Below are positions 52,066 to 60,820 of a stretch of 64,000 nt of DNA, one piece after another. The notes beneath the pieces were generated by a model that was not told the DNA's origin, did not search any database, and saw only the letters and a list, made by a program, of their open reading frames with translations. Origin of the DNA: ZC4RG29 sp035304385. Its GTDB lineage: Bacteria; Bacteroidota; Bacteroidia; Cytophagales; Cyclobacteriaceae. Within the stretch, counting starts at the first letter, position 1, and every line of letters starts with the position of its first letter. Made by a program: the position numbers and the translations under genes. The stretch is taken from contig DATGQD010000028.1 in the NCBI GenBank assembly GCA_035304385.1, positions 1-64,000 of the forward strand, in the 5' to 3' direction.

Positions 52066-53379
52066 ATGGATTACCTCCGTGCCCTGGGTGGCGTTGTATT
52101 CATAGTCGCTGTTGCTTACGCGCTATCGGGCAATCGGCGGGCCGTAGACTGGCGCCTCGTCGGCTTCGGAATTCTGCTTCAACTTGCCTTCGCCCTCCTG
52201 ACCGGAAAAGTAGCGGCCACACAACAAGCCTTTTTCTACGTCAGCACCAAGGTGGTCACGTTTCTGGGTTTTGCCCAGGAGGGCGCCGAGTTTCTCTATG
52301 GCGACCTGGCCCGCGACAGCACAACCGATCCGGGCGTCAAACACAATTTGGGTTTCCTTTTTGCCTTCCAGGCACTCCCTACCGTAATTTTCTTTTCCGC
52401 TGTCACGTCAGGATTGTATTATCTCGGCATACTCCAGAAGATTGTCTTCGCCTTTGCCTGGATCATGGCCCGGTCAATGCGACTGTCCGGCGCCGAGAGC
52501 CTGTCGGCAGCAGCTAACATCTTTATGGGACAAACGGAGGCGCCGTTGCTGGTCCGGCCGTTCATTCCGCGCATGACACAATCCGAACTTCATTGCCTGA
52601 TGACAGGCGGGATGGCCACCATCGCGGGAAGTGTGCTGGGTGCGTATGTGGCCTTCCTGGGAGGAGCGAGTCCAGAGGAAAAGGCCACGTTCGCGAGCTA
52701 TCTGATCGCGGCGTCGATCATCAATGCGCCTGCAGCCATTGTAATCTCCAAGATTGTGTTTCCCGAAACGCAACACGACCAGGTCGACCGCAGGCTGCAG
52801 GTGAACAGGGAAAAAATAGGTGTGAATCTTATCGATGCACTGGCCTCAGGAGCCTCGGACGGCCTCCGCCTGGCCCTGAACATCGGCGCGATGTTGCTCG
52901 CCTTCATCGCCATCATCTATGCGATCAATTGGGTACTCGTCGATCTCGTCGGCGCCTATACCGGCCTCAACGAGTTTGTCATACGCTCTACCCAGGGTGC
53001 GTATAGCGGCTTTTCCCTCCAGTATATTCTGGGACAAGTGTTCCGCATTTTTGCATTTATTATCGGGGTGGACTGGAATGAAGCGTTGCACGTGGGCAGT
53101 CTGTTGGGACAGAAGGTCGTGATCAACGAGTTCGTCGCATACCTTGACCTTTCCCGAATGAAAGACGCGGGCCTCCTGAGCGACAAGGCGATACGGATCT
53201 CTACCTATGCCTTGTGCGGATTTGCTAACTTTAGCTCGATAGCTATTCAAATCGGCGGAATAGGAGGGATGGCGCCTGGACGCCAGGGCGACTTATCACG
53301 GCTGGGGCTGCGTGCGATGATCGCGGCGTCGCTGGCCACCATGATGTCCGGTGCCGTTGCCGGCGCGCTCTTCTCTTAA
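52066..53379 (+). CDS. Concentrative nucleoside transporter (CNT/NupC family)
   Basis: A 437-residue inner-membrane symporter with about ten helices. CNT landmarks are MGQTEAPLLVRPFIPRMT (~150-167), GGMATIAGSVLGAYV, the long loop with TQHDQVDRRLQ, VINEFVAYLDLS (~350), and ALCGFANFSSIAIQIGGIGGMAP near the end. It imports nucleosides with H+ or Na+. It follows the etf-BFN genes after 83 bases that contain a weak hairpin. Confidence 0.9.
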   Translation: MDYLRALGGVVFIVAVAYALSGNRRAVDWRLVGFGILLQLAFALLTGKVAATQQAFFYVSTKVVTFLGFAQEGAEFLYGDLARDSTTDPGVKHNLGFLFAFQALPTVIFFSAVTSGLYYLGILQKIVFAFAWIMARSMRLSGAESLSAAANIFMGQTEAPLLVRPFIPRMTQSELHCLMTGGMATIAGSVLGAYVAFLGGASPEEKATFASYLIAASIINAPAAIVISKIVFPETQHDQVDRRLQVNREKIGVNLIDALASGASDGLRLALNIGAMLLAFIAIIYAINWVLVDLVGAYTGLNEFVIRSTQGAYSGFSLQYILGQVFRIFAFIIGVDWNEALHVGSLLGQKVVINEFVAYLDLSRMKDAGLLSDKAIRISTYALCGFANFSSIAIQIGGIGGMAPGRQGDLSRLGLRAMIAASLATMMSGAVAGALFS

Positions 53380-53400
53380 ATGCCGGCAAACTGAAACGCG

Positions 53401-54081
53401 ATGTTGAGTAATACCGAGCGTCTTGTGCTGCAGCACTTGTCTCAATATGTAACCGACCATAAGAAGGACTTTATCTCAAGAGTGCTTGCTCTGCGCACGC
53501 GACGTATCACCGTCGTGCTGGAAGACGTGTATCAGTCGCAAAACCTGAGCGCAGTAATGCGCACGTGCGAGTGTATGGGTATTCAGGATGTACACGTCAT
53601 CGAAAAATCCGCTGGCTATGGTTTCAACAAGAAGGTATTGAAAGGTTCGCACAAATGGTTGACGATAAAGAGATATCGCAAGGGAGACAATCCTACGCGG
53701 ACCTGCATCACATCGTTGCGTGAAAAGGGTTATCGCATTTTGTCGATTAGTCCCGATCCCTCCGGTACGCCCATCGACATGGTCACGCCCGACGAACCCA
53801 TGGCGCTGGTGTTCGGAAATGAATTGCATGGGCTGTCGGAAGACGCCATGTCGCTCGGCGACACCAAGGTTACAATACCCATGTACGGTTTCACGGAAAG
53901 TATGAACATTTCCGTGAGCGCCGCCTTGTGCGTTTATGCGCTTACCGGTAAGCTTCGAAACAGCGGTATTGCCTATGGGTTAACAGAAGCCGAACAGGAT
54001 GCGTTACGGCTGAAATGGTATCGGCAAATTGTCAGGCGTTCCGAAATCATAGAGCGGGAGTATTTGCGAACAATTGCCTAA
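53401..54081 (+). CDS. trmH: tRNA (guanosine-18-2'-O)-methyltransferase, TrmH type
   Basis: A 226-residue SpoU-family enzyme. The three knot motifs are present: NLSAVMRTCECMGIQDVHV (~46-64), PMALVFGNELHGLSEDA (~138) and IPMYGFTESMNISVSAALCVYAL (~158-180). The N-terminal helix and C-terminal LRLKWYRQIVRRSE extension match TrmH, which methylates the D-loop G18 of tRNA using S-adenosylmethionine. It lies 21 bases after the nucleoside transporter gene and may share its transcript. Related SpoU rRNA enzymes are less likely. Confidence 0.85.
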   Translation: MLSNTERLVLQHLSQYVTDHKKDFISRVLALRTRRITVVLEDVYQSQNLSAVMRTCECMGIQDVHVIEKSAGYGFNKKVLKGSHKWLTIKRYRKGDNPTRTCITSLREKGYRILSISPDPSGTPIDMVTPDEPMALVFGNELHGLSEDAMSLGDTKVTIPMYGFTESMNISVSAALCVYALTGKLRNSGIAYGLTEAEQDALRLKWYRQIVRRSEIIEREYLRTIA

Positions 54082-54105
54082 CTTGCAGACTGTTTATAGT
54101 GGCTC

Positions 54106-54747
54106 ATGCGTCTGGCGAAGGTACTCCTCTTGCTCGTATTGATATTAGCGTTAGCGCTTGCAGGAGTCAATGCATGGATGATCCTCAGCACGCGGGCGTA
54201 CGTTTTTGAAACCGTCGAAAGTGTACCGTCCCGCAAAGTGGGCCTCGTACTGGGAACAAGCCACAGAACCCAGCAAGGACGTCCAAATCCCTATTTCGAA
54301 AAGCGTATTCAGACTGCCGCCGACCTGTACTTCTCAGGAAAGGTTGCCCATTTCATTTTAAGCGGCGACAACAGCACGTTATATTACAATGAACCGCTTG
54401 AGATGAAAAAAGCGCTCGTTGGGAAAGGTGTGCCTGAAACTGTAATCACGCTGGATTACGCCGGATTACGAACGCTCGACTCTATAGTAAGAAGCAAAGA
54501 GATTTTCGGTCAGACTGAAATAATCATCATTACCCAGCCGTTTCATTGCTACAGAGCCTTGTTTATCAGCAGGTATTACGATTTGGACGCTGTTGCGATG
54601 GTCGCAGAAGAGCCCGCTTTTGCCGAAAGCCGAAATGTAAGGATACGTGAATATTTTGCACGGGCGAAGGCTGTACTAGACTTGTATGTTTTGGGTACGG
54701 GGCCGCGTTTTTTGGGCGAAAAGGAGGAACTTATCATAAACCATTAG
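54106..54747 (+). CDS. SanA/YdcF-family (DUF218) membrane protein
   Basis: A 213-residue protein with one N-terminal helix (residues 4-26) and a DUF218 alpha/beta domain: KVGLVLGTSHRTQQGRPNPYFEKRI, AHFILSGDNSTLYYNEP, YAGLRTLDSIVRSKEIFG and IIITQPFHCYRALFISRYYDLDA, as in E. coli SanA. SanA-like proteins affect envelope permeability; their reaction is not known. The gene follows trmH by 24 bases. Confidence 0.85.
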   Translation: MRLAKVLLLLVLILALALAGVNAWMILSTRAYVFETVESVPSRKVGLVLGTSHRTQQGRPNPYFEKRIQTAADLYFSGKVAHFILSGDNSTLYYNEPLEMKKALVGKGVPETVITLDYAGLRTLDSIVRSKEIFGQTEIIIITQPFHCYRALFISRYYDLDAVAMVAEEPAFAESRNVRIREYFARAKAVLDLYVLGTGPRFLGEKEELIINH

Positions 54748-54802
54748 TTCCGCGATTTCGGCAACCGACCGGGAACGGGAGTGACATCGCCCGATTTTTA
54801 GT

Positions 54803-54810
54803 TATTTTTG
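54803..54810 (+). promoter_or_regulatory. Candidate -7 box of the DUF5686 gene
   Basis: TATTTTTG matches TAnnTTTG and sits 21 bases before the GTG start at 54832. No clear -33 TTTG was found. Confidence 0.4.
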
Positions 54811-54831
54811 TGACCGGGTAAACTACTCTCT

Positions 54832-57363
54832 GTGCGCCACGACACCATAAAGTCCCTTCTTACCTTCGTAGCGGCTACCCTTTGCCTCTTTTGGTTCTCC
54901 TCCCGGCCGTCGTTTGCCCAGGAGACTGTGGTATCAGGGAAAATTACCGATGCCAGCTCCGGCGATCCGCTTCCCTTTGTAAACGTATTCTTCGACGGCA
55001 CTACCGTCGGCGTCACCTCCGATTTTGACGGAAGATTTGAGATCAGGACGCATACCCCATCCGATACTTTGGTAGCATCGTACATTGGGTATAAACCGAA
55101 GAAGAAATATGTGGAGCCGGGTAAGACACACATCGTCAATTTTCAACTCGATGAAGATGTGACGCGGTTGCAGGAGTTTGTATTTATGGCCGGAGAGAAT
55201 CCGGCGTACGCGATCATGCGGAAGGTGGTCGAGAACAAACCCGCCAACGACAAGCGTAAGCTCACTGCATACGAGTATGATACCTATACAAAGATCGAGA
55301 TCGACGTAGATAACATTACCGAGAAATTCAGGCAGAAGAAACTGGTGCAGAAGATTACGCAGGTACTCGATAGCGTCGAGCGCATTGCGGGAGAGGATGG
55401 AAAGCCAATCCTGCCGATGTTCATCTCGGAAAGCGTGTCGAAGCTGTACTACCGGAGCAGTCCACAACTCAGGATGGAACACATCCTCAAATCGAAGATC
55501 AACGGAGTCGGTGTCGAAGATGGATCGCTAGTTACCCAGTTCATTGGCTCATCGTTTCAGGAGTACAATTTCTATCAGAACTGGCTCAATATCGTCACGA
55601 AAGATTTTGTGTCGCCGATCGCGGACGGATGGAGGTTGTATTATGAGTATGATCTTACGGACAGTGTTTACGTGGGTGACGAATTCTGTTACAGGCTCGA
55701 CTTTTTCCCGCGAAGCACTCAGGACCTGGCGTTCACAGGAACAATCTGGATCACGAAAAGCGAGTATGCCCTCAAGCAGATTGATGTGACGGTCGGCAAG
55801 GAGGCCAATCTCAATTTCGTCGAAAAGATCAAGATTCAACAAGAACTTGAAAAGACGGAAGCCGGCGCCTGGCTGCCCGTCAAGAACCGGGTTCTCATCG
55901 ACATCGGAGAGATTCAGGATAACATGGCTGGTCTTCTCGCCAAATTTTACACTTCGAACAAAAACTTCGTCATCAATAAGCCTTACGAGCCTTCATTCTA
56001 TTCACAACCCATCCTCATTGCGGAAGATGCCCGGATGCACGAGGATGAGACCTACTGGGATAAGATCCGACACGAACCCCTGACGAGCACCGAAAAGAAT
56101 GTGTATCGCATGATCGATACATTGCAAAACATTCCGGTGGTCAAGACATACACCGATATCATCAAGGTTATCGTCAACGGGTATTACGAAACCGGAAAGT
56201 TCTTTATCGGTCCTTATGTTTCTACCCTTGCTATCAACAACATTGAAGGCGTGCGGGTACAGGCAGGCTTTAAGACAAACATCAAGTTTAGCGACAAGTG
56301 GGTATTCGGCGGCAACGTGGGCTACGGCTTCGGCGATCAACGCATCAAGTATTCAGCTTTCGGACAACATATAATTTCACGTTCACCATGGACCACGGCG
56401 ACCTTCAGTACACGAAGCGAGATAGGTCGGGTTGGGCTTGACGATGAAAACTACAATTCCAACTTCCTCTTCTTTGCCGCCCAGCGATTCGGAAACTTCC
56501 GGCGTGGATACTATTTCGATGAATCGATGTTCGACTTTCGTCGCGAATTGTTCAAGGGCTTCACGCAGCGTGTGGCGTTTCGCTATCACACGTTCAAACC
56601 GCTTTTCAATTTCGGATATTATCCGTCCAGCGATCTGACGCATGATACGCTCGAGACATACAAGACCTCCGAGGTGATCGTCGAGGCCCGTTATGCGCGT
56701 GATGAACTGTTCATCCAAAACGATAACGACCGCATAAGTCTCGGTACGACGCGGTGGCCGATCATCACTTTACGCTACACGCGCGGCATTAAAGGCATTG
56801 TTGGCAGCGACTTCGATTACTCCAAGCTGCGTCTGTCTTTATACAAGCGTATGCGACTGGGGCCCCTCGGCACCGGATATGCCACCGTATCGGGCGAGTA
56901 TATTTTCGATGCGTTGCCTTACACGCTGCTCGCGCTTCACCTGGGTAACCAATCGCCCATCTATGCTAACTTCTCATTCAACCTGATGAACTACGGCGAG
57001 TTTGTGAGCGACCGGTATATGGCATTGCAGTATCAGCACAAGTTTGAAGGATTCATCCTCAACCGCATTCCGCTGATGCGTAAATTGAAGTGGCGCCTTG
57101 TGGGTACTGCCAATGTTTTATACGGCGGCCTGAGCGAGGAAAATCGTGCACTCATCGCCGACACGACGCCGACCGGGGAAGAGGCGCTTCAGCCCGGCTT
57201 CCTCGAGCGGGGCCGGCCTTATGTCGAACTCGGCTATGGTGTGGAGAACATCTTCAAGTTCTTCCGTGTCGATTTCGTCCACCGCCTTTCCTACCTGGAC
57301 GAGGAAAAGACGCCGTCGATTCGCAAGTTTGCTGTCCTCTTCAGCTTCCAATTCACGCTATAA
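54832..57363 (+). CDS. DUF5686 outer-membrane protein with carboxypeptidase-regulatory-like domain, GTG start
   Basis: An 843-residue surface protein. The GTG start gives a signal peptide (residues 1-30, ending RPSFAQ). Residues ~33-115 are a carboxypeptidase-D regulatory-like sheet domain (SGKITDASSGDPLPFVNVFFDG, TLVASYIGYKPKK). The rest is DUF5686: a large soluble part, then a barrel-like C-terminus with many alternating strands ending in ...FAVLFSFQFTL, the aromatic end expected for an outer-membrane protein. No TonB box is obvious. Members occur throughout Bacteroidota and have no settled function. It lies just upstream of thrS. Confidence 0.82.
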   Translation: MRHDTIKSLLTFVAATLCLFWFSSRPSFAQETVVSGKITDASSGDPLPFVNVFFDGTTVGVTSDFDGRFEIRTHTPSDTLVASYIGYKPKKKYVEPGKTHIVNFQLDEDVTRLQEFVFMAGENPAYAIMRKVVENKPANDKRKLTAYEYDTYTKIEIDVDNITEKFRQKKLVQKITQVLDSVERIAGEDGKPILPMFISESVSKLYYRSSPQLRMEHILKSKINGVGVEDGSLVTQFIGSSFQEYNFYQNWLNIVTKDFVSPIADGWRLYYEYDLTDSVYVGDEFCYRLDFFPRSTQDLAFTGTIWITKSEYALKQIDVTVGKEANLNFVEKIKIQQELEKTEAGAWLPVKNRVLIDIGEIQDNMAGLLAKFYTSNKNFVINKPYEPSFYSQPILIAEDARMHEDETYWDKIRHEPLTSTEKNVYRMIDTLQNIPVVKTYTDIIKVIVNGYYETGKFFIGPYVSTLAINNIEGVRVQAGFKTNIKFSDKWVFGGNVGYGFGDQRIKYSAFGQHIISRSPWTTATFSTRSEIGRVGLDDENYNSNFLFFAAQRFGNFRRGYYFDESMFDFRRELFKGFTQRVAFRYHTFKPLFNFGYYPSSDLTHDTLETYKTSEVIVEARYARDELFIQNDNDRISLGTTRWPIITLRYTRGIKGIVGSDFDYSKLRLSLYKRMRLGPLGTGYATVSGEYIFDALPYTLLALHLGNQSPIYANFSFNLMNYGEFVSDRYMALQYQHKFEGFILNRIPLMRKLKWRLVGTANVLYGGLSEENRALIADTTPTGEEALQPGFLERGRPYVELGYGVENIFKFFRVDFVHRLSYLDEEKTPSIRKFAVLFSFQFTL

Positions 57364-57427
57364 TTTTTCATTCCCCGCCTCAAAGTGCATATTTGCACCC
57401 GCAACGCTATTTGCGAATCCTAATGCA

Positions 57428-59362
57428 ATGACTATTACGCTTACATTTCCCGACGGAAGCAAACGGGAATTCAACCAGGGTGTCACCGGCGCCGAAGTTG
57501 CCCGAAGCATCAGCGAAGGACTGGCACGAAACGCCCTGGCCATAGAGGTCGACGGTGAAGTGTGGGATCTGTCCCGCCCGATAACCGCCGACGCCAGCAT
57601 AAAAATTCTCACATGGAACGATCGCGGGGGAAAGGCAGCCTTTTGGCACTCGTCGGCCCACCTTATGGCAGAAGCGCTGGAAGCGTTGTATCCCGGCGTG
57701 AAGTTCGGGATCGGCCCACCGATTGAAAACGGCTTCTATTACGATATCGACCTTGACGGGCGGCAGTTTGGCGAAGAAGACCTGGCGGCCGTTGAGAAGA
57801 AGATGGCGGAGCTGGCCAAACAGGCAAGCACGTTTGAGCGTCGCAACGTGTCCAAGGCGGAAGCGCTCGAGTATTTTAAAGCGAAAGGTGATCCTTACAA
57901 GATCGAGCTGATCAACGACCTGGAAGATGGGACGATCACCTTCTACCAGCAGGGAAACTTCGTCGACCTCTGTCGTGGTCCCCATATACCCAATACCGGG
58001 TTCATCAAGGCAATCAAACTCCTTAACGTTGCCGGCGCCTACTGGAGAGGCGACGAAAAAAACAAAATGCTTACACGCATTTACGGTATCACGTTCCCGA
58101 AGAATAAGGAGTTGGAAGCGTATCTCCACGTGCTGGAGGAGGCGAAGAAACGGGATCACCGCAAGCTTGGCAAAGAGTTGGAACTGTTTGCCTTCTCCGA
58201 AAAAGTGGGGCAGGGGTTGCCGCTTTGGCTTCCTAAGGGTACGATCCTCCGCGAGCGCCTGGAGCAGTTTATGCGTCGCGCCCAGATCAGGGCCGGCTAT
58301 GAGCCGGTGGTCACCCCCCATATCGGAGGAAAAGAACTTTACGTCACCTCCGGGCACTATGAGAAATATGGCAAAGACTCCTTTCAGCCGATTCATACGC
58401 CGGATGAAAACGAGGAGTTCTTGCTGAAGCCCATGAACTGTCCGCATCATTGCGAGATATATAAAGTGAAACCGCGGTCGTATCGCGACCTGCCCTTGCG
58501 TTTGGCGGAGTTCGGTACCGTCTACCGGTATGAGCAAAGCGGTGAACTGCACGGGCTGACCCGGGTCAGGGGTTTTACGCAAGACGACGCGCACATTTTC
58601 TGTCGCCCTGACCAGGTCAAGTCAGAATTTATCCGGGTGATCGACCTGGTACTCCTCGTATTTGAATCGCTGGGCTTCGACGACTACACGGCGCAGGTGT
58701 CGCTGCGCGACCCGGACAACCGCGAGAAGTATATGGGTGACGATGAACTGTGGGATCGGGCCGAGCGCGAGATCCAGGAGGCCGCCGACGAGCGGGGTTT
58801 GAAGACCGTTGCCGTGAAGGGCGAGGCCGCCTTTTATGGACCCAAGCTGGACTTCATGGTGAAGGACGCCCTCGGTCGCAGCTGGCAGCTGGGCACCATC
58901 CAGGTGGATTATCAACTCCCTCAGCGTTTTGAATTAGAATATATCGGCACCGACAACAAGAAGCATCGGCCGGTCATGATCCACCGCGCACCTTTCGGAT
59001 CGCTGGAACGGTTCGTCGCCGTACTGATTGAACACTGCGCCGGCAACTTTCCGCTGTGGCTGTCGCCCGACCAGGTGGCAGTGCTTCCGATATCCGATCG
59101 CTTTAATGATTATGCACAACTTGTATATGACACCCTTAAAGAGCAGGATATCAGAGGGTTATTAGATTTAAGGGATGAAAAAATCACCCGTAAGATCCGT
59201 GACGCGGAAACCCGGAAGGTCCCGTATATGTTGATCGTAGGAGAGCGGGAGGCATCGGAGCAGAAGGTGGCCGTAAGGCGTCATGGCCAGGGCGATCAGG
59301 GAAGTGTGCTACTCGATGATTTTGTGAAAGATTTCAAGGAAGCGTGTGCGCCTCCGGCGTGA
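57428..59362 (+). CDS. thrS: Threonine-tRNA ligase
   Basis: Start at ATG 57428 (MTITLTFPDGSKREF), 644 residues, close to E. coli ThrS (642); the open frame upstream lies inside the DUF5686 gene and is ignored. The TGS domain (1-62) is followed by the editing domain with HSSAHLMAEALEALYP, where His pairs are expected to act in editing. Class II motifs are seen: motif 1 near PKGTILRERLEQFMR, motif 2 RVRGFTQDDAHIFC and motif 3 near HRAPFGSLERF. The anticodon domain closes the protein. It heads the thrS-infC-rpmI-rplT block. Confidence 0.95.
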   Translation: MTITLTFPDGSKREFNQGVTGAEVARSISEGLARNALAIEVDGEVWDLSRPITADASIKILTWNDRGGKAAFWHSSAHLMAEALEALYPGVKFGIGPPIENGFYYDIDLDGRQFGEEDLAAVEKKMAELAKQASTFERRNVSKAEALEYFKAKGDPYKIELINDLEDGTITFYQQGNFVDLCRGPHIPNTGFIKAIKLLNVAGAYWRGDEKNKMLTRIYGITFPKNKELEAYLHVLEEAKKRDHRKLGKELELFAFSEKVGQGLPLWLPKGTILRERLEQFMRRAQIRAGYEPVVTPHIGGKELYVTSGHYEKYGKDSFQPIHTPDENEEFLLKPMNCPHHCEIYKVKPRSYRDLPLRLAEFGTVYRYEQSGELHGLTRVRGFTQDDAHIFCRPDQVKSEFIRVIDLVLLVFESLGFDDYTAQVSLRDPDNREKYMGDDELWDRAEREIQEAADERGLKTVAVKGEAAFYGPKLDFMVKDALGRSWQLGTIQVDYQLPQRFELEYIGTDNKKHRPVMIHRAPFGSLERFVAVLIEHCAGNFPLWLSPDQVAVLPISDRFNDYAQLVYDTLKEQDIRGLLDLRDEKITRKIRDAETRKVPYMLIVGEREASEQKVAVRRHGQGDQGSVLLDDFVKDFKEACAPPA

Positions 59363-59366
59363 CCAT

Positions 59367-59412
59367 TTTTTTGAAAGAACAAAATAATATCGATATTTGC
59401 AGCCTATTTTTG
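59367..59412 (+). promoter_or_regulatory. Candidate promoter between thrS and infC
   Basis: TTTG ending at 59373, an 18-base gap and GATATTTG (59392-59399) form one near-consensus pair. A perfect TATTTTTG lies just beyond at 59405-59412. Either could start a short leader ahead of infC and allow infC-rpmI-rplT to be made without thrS. Confidence 0.45.
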
Positions 59413-59433
59413 TGACACTAAACGAGGAAGCGT

Positions 59434-59991
59434 ATTAACAACACTAGCAGCAGACCCTTCAGACGGGGTCCCCACCGGCGGGAAGAACCGTACAAGGTCA
59501 ATGAGAAGATCACAGCACCCCGGGTGAGGGTAGTTGGAGAAAATGTAAAGGTCGATGTGTATCCTATACAGCAGGCGATACGCATCGCCCGCGACCAGGG
59601 TCTCGACCTTGTGGAAATATCTCCCAACGCGGATCCACCGGTTTGCAAGGTTGTTGACTATTCCAAGTTCAAGTACGAACAAAAGAAGAAGCAGAAGGAG
59701 ATCAAGTCCAAGACCCAAAAGGTGGTCTTGAAGGAGATCCGGTTCGGCCCGAACACTGAGGAGCACGACTTCAACTTTAAAGTCAAGCACGCCCAGAACT
59801 TCCTCCAGGAAGGGGCGAAGGTAAAGGCCACCGTGACCTTCATCGGTCGTACTATCGTCTACAAGGAACGCGGGGAGATCCTCTTGCTGAAGTTCGCGCA
59901 GGCGTTGGAGGAACACGGTAAGGTTGAGCAGCTGCCGAGGCTGGAAGGGAAGCGGATGTCGATCATCATCGCGCCCAGAGTGAAGAAATAG
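59434..59991 (+). CDS. infC: Translation initiation factor IF-3, AUU start
   Basis: The frame is closed by TAA at 59419 and has no ATG, GTG or TTG before the conserved N-terminus. ATT at 59434 follows GAGGA by five bases and gives a 185-residue product with a basic tail (RRGPHRREEPYKVNEKITAPRVRVVG). A GTG at 59524 would delete that tail and the start of the N-domain and leave 155 residues. IF-3 prevents 30S-50S joining and tests the start codon. AUU is the well-known infC start in E. coli, where it allows self-repression by IF-3, so the same control is probable here. The C-domain (IRFGPNTEEHDFNFKVKHAQ, FIGRTIVYKERG) is complete. Confidence 0.88.
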   Translation: MNNTSSRPFRRGPHRREEPYKVNEKITAPRVRVVGENVKVDVYPIQQAIRIARDQGLDLVEISPNADPPVCKVVDYSKFKYEQKKKQKEIKSKTQKVVLKEIRFGPNTEEHDFNFKVKHAQNFLQEGAKVKATVTFIGRTIVYKERGEILLLKFAQALEEHGKVEQLPRLEGKRMSIIIAPRVKK

Positions 59992-60012
59992 ACACAATTT
60001 AATACGTCATAC

Positions 60013-60213
60013 ATGCCTAAAGTTAAGACCAAGTCAGGGGCTAAAAAGCGGTTTAAGATCACCGGCACAGGCAAGGTGATGCGTAAGCGCGCTTATAAGA
60101 ACCATATCCTGACCAAAAAGGAAACCAAGCAAAAGCGCAGGTTGTCCAAGAAGGCCATCGTCCGGAAAGAGGACATGGACAACATCAGGATGATGCTGCC
60201 CTACGCCGTATAA
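60013..60213 (+). CDS. rpmI: 50S ribosomal protein L35
   Basis: A 66-residue, highly basic protein beginning MPKVKTKSGAKKRFKITGTG, the standard L35 signature, and ending RKEDMDNIRMMLPYAV. It lies 21 bases after infC, in the order infC-rpmI-rplT kept across bacteria. It is a large-subunit component. Confidence 0.95.
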   Translation: MPKVKTKSGAKKRFKITGTGKVMRKRAYKNHILTKKETKQKRRLSKKAIVRKEDMDNIRMMLPYAV

Positions 60214-60299
60214 TACGGGCAAGGTTTTTAGTATTTAACCCGGTTTTTGGCCTGAAAGAGCCCTGAGTGGGCCGCCAACGACCAAAAAAACGAACAAAA

Positions 60300-60644
60300 A
60301 TGTCAAGATCAGTCAACAATGTAGCCTCCCGCGCTCGCCGAAAGAGGGTCCTCAAACAGGCGAAAGGGTATTTCGGGCGGCGGAAAAACGTCTGGACGGT
60401 TGCTAAGAACGCCGTCGAAAAGGGCCTTGTATATGCGTACAGGGACCGTAAACAAAGAAAAAGAGAGTTCAGGGCTTTGTGGGTGCAGCGGATTAACGCC
60501 GGCGCACGGGAGCACGGCCTTTCATATTCCGTCCTGATGGGTAAGCTTCGCCAGGCAGGAGTCGACCTTAACCGTAAGGTTCTCGCCGACCTGGCCATGA
60601 ACGACCCGGCGGCGTTTGCTGCCATCGTAAATCAGGTAAAATAG
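60300..60644 (+). CDS. rplT: 50S ribosomal protein L20
   Basis: Start at ATG 60300 (MSRSVNNVASRARRKRVLKQ), giving 114 residues, the normal length for L20 (115-120). The GTG at 60267 adds an unneeded basic leader. The protein binds 23S rRNA early in assembly, and in other bacteria also represses its own operon by binding leader or intergenic mRNA. The 86-base gap before it contains paired GGCC-rich segments, but a defined L20 site could not be recognised by eye. A strong terminator follows. Confidence 0.95.
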   Translation: MSRSVNNVASRARRKRVLKQAKGYFGRRKNVWTVAKNAVEKGLVYAYRDRKQRKREFRALWVQRINAGAREHGLSYSVLMGKLRQAGVDLNRKVLADLAMNDPAAFAAIVNQVK

Positions 60645-60664
60645 CGGTATATAGTACATCACAG

Positions 60665-60690
60665 AAGGGGCGCCATCAGCCCCTTTTTTT
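60665..60690 (+). terminator. Rho-independent terminator of the infC-rpmI-rplT operon
   Basis: AAGGGGC (60665-60671) pairs with GCCCCTT (60679-60685) around a 7-base loop, followed by a run of T (60684-60690, then GTTTTT). Confidence 0.88.
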
Positions 60691-60726
60691 GTTTTTAGGA
60701 GGGGATTTAGCTATTTTTCGACAGCA

Positions 60727-60762
60727 TTTTTTGAGGTCTTAATTGCTTGAATTTTACTTTTT
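60727..60762 (+). promoter_or_regulatory. Candidate promoter of the nSTAND-WD40 gene
   Basis: TTTTTTG ending at 60733 and TACTTTTT at 60755-60762 (one mismatch to TAnnTTTG) are 21 bases apart. The box is 58 bases before the ATG at 60821. Confidence 0.35.
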
Positions 60763-60820
60763 TAACTGGATGGAACAGGCACTCCAGATAGCTTTCTAGA
60801 GCCGCACATTTCCCTCAAGT

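Noticed and set aside
57407..58594. 395-codon open frame opposite thrS
   Set aside because: Antisense shadow of an unmistakable threonyl-tRNA synthetase.
59524..59991. GTG start for infC
   Set aside because: It removes conserved N-terminal residues that are present in frame from the ATT at 59434.
60214..60299. L20 autoregulatory RNA site between rpmI and rplT
   Set aside because: Expected from other bacteria, but I could not define a structure by eye, so I did not list it.
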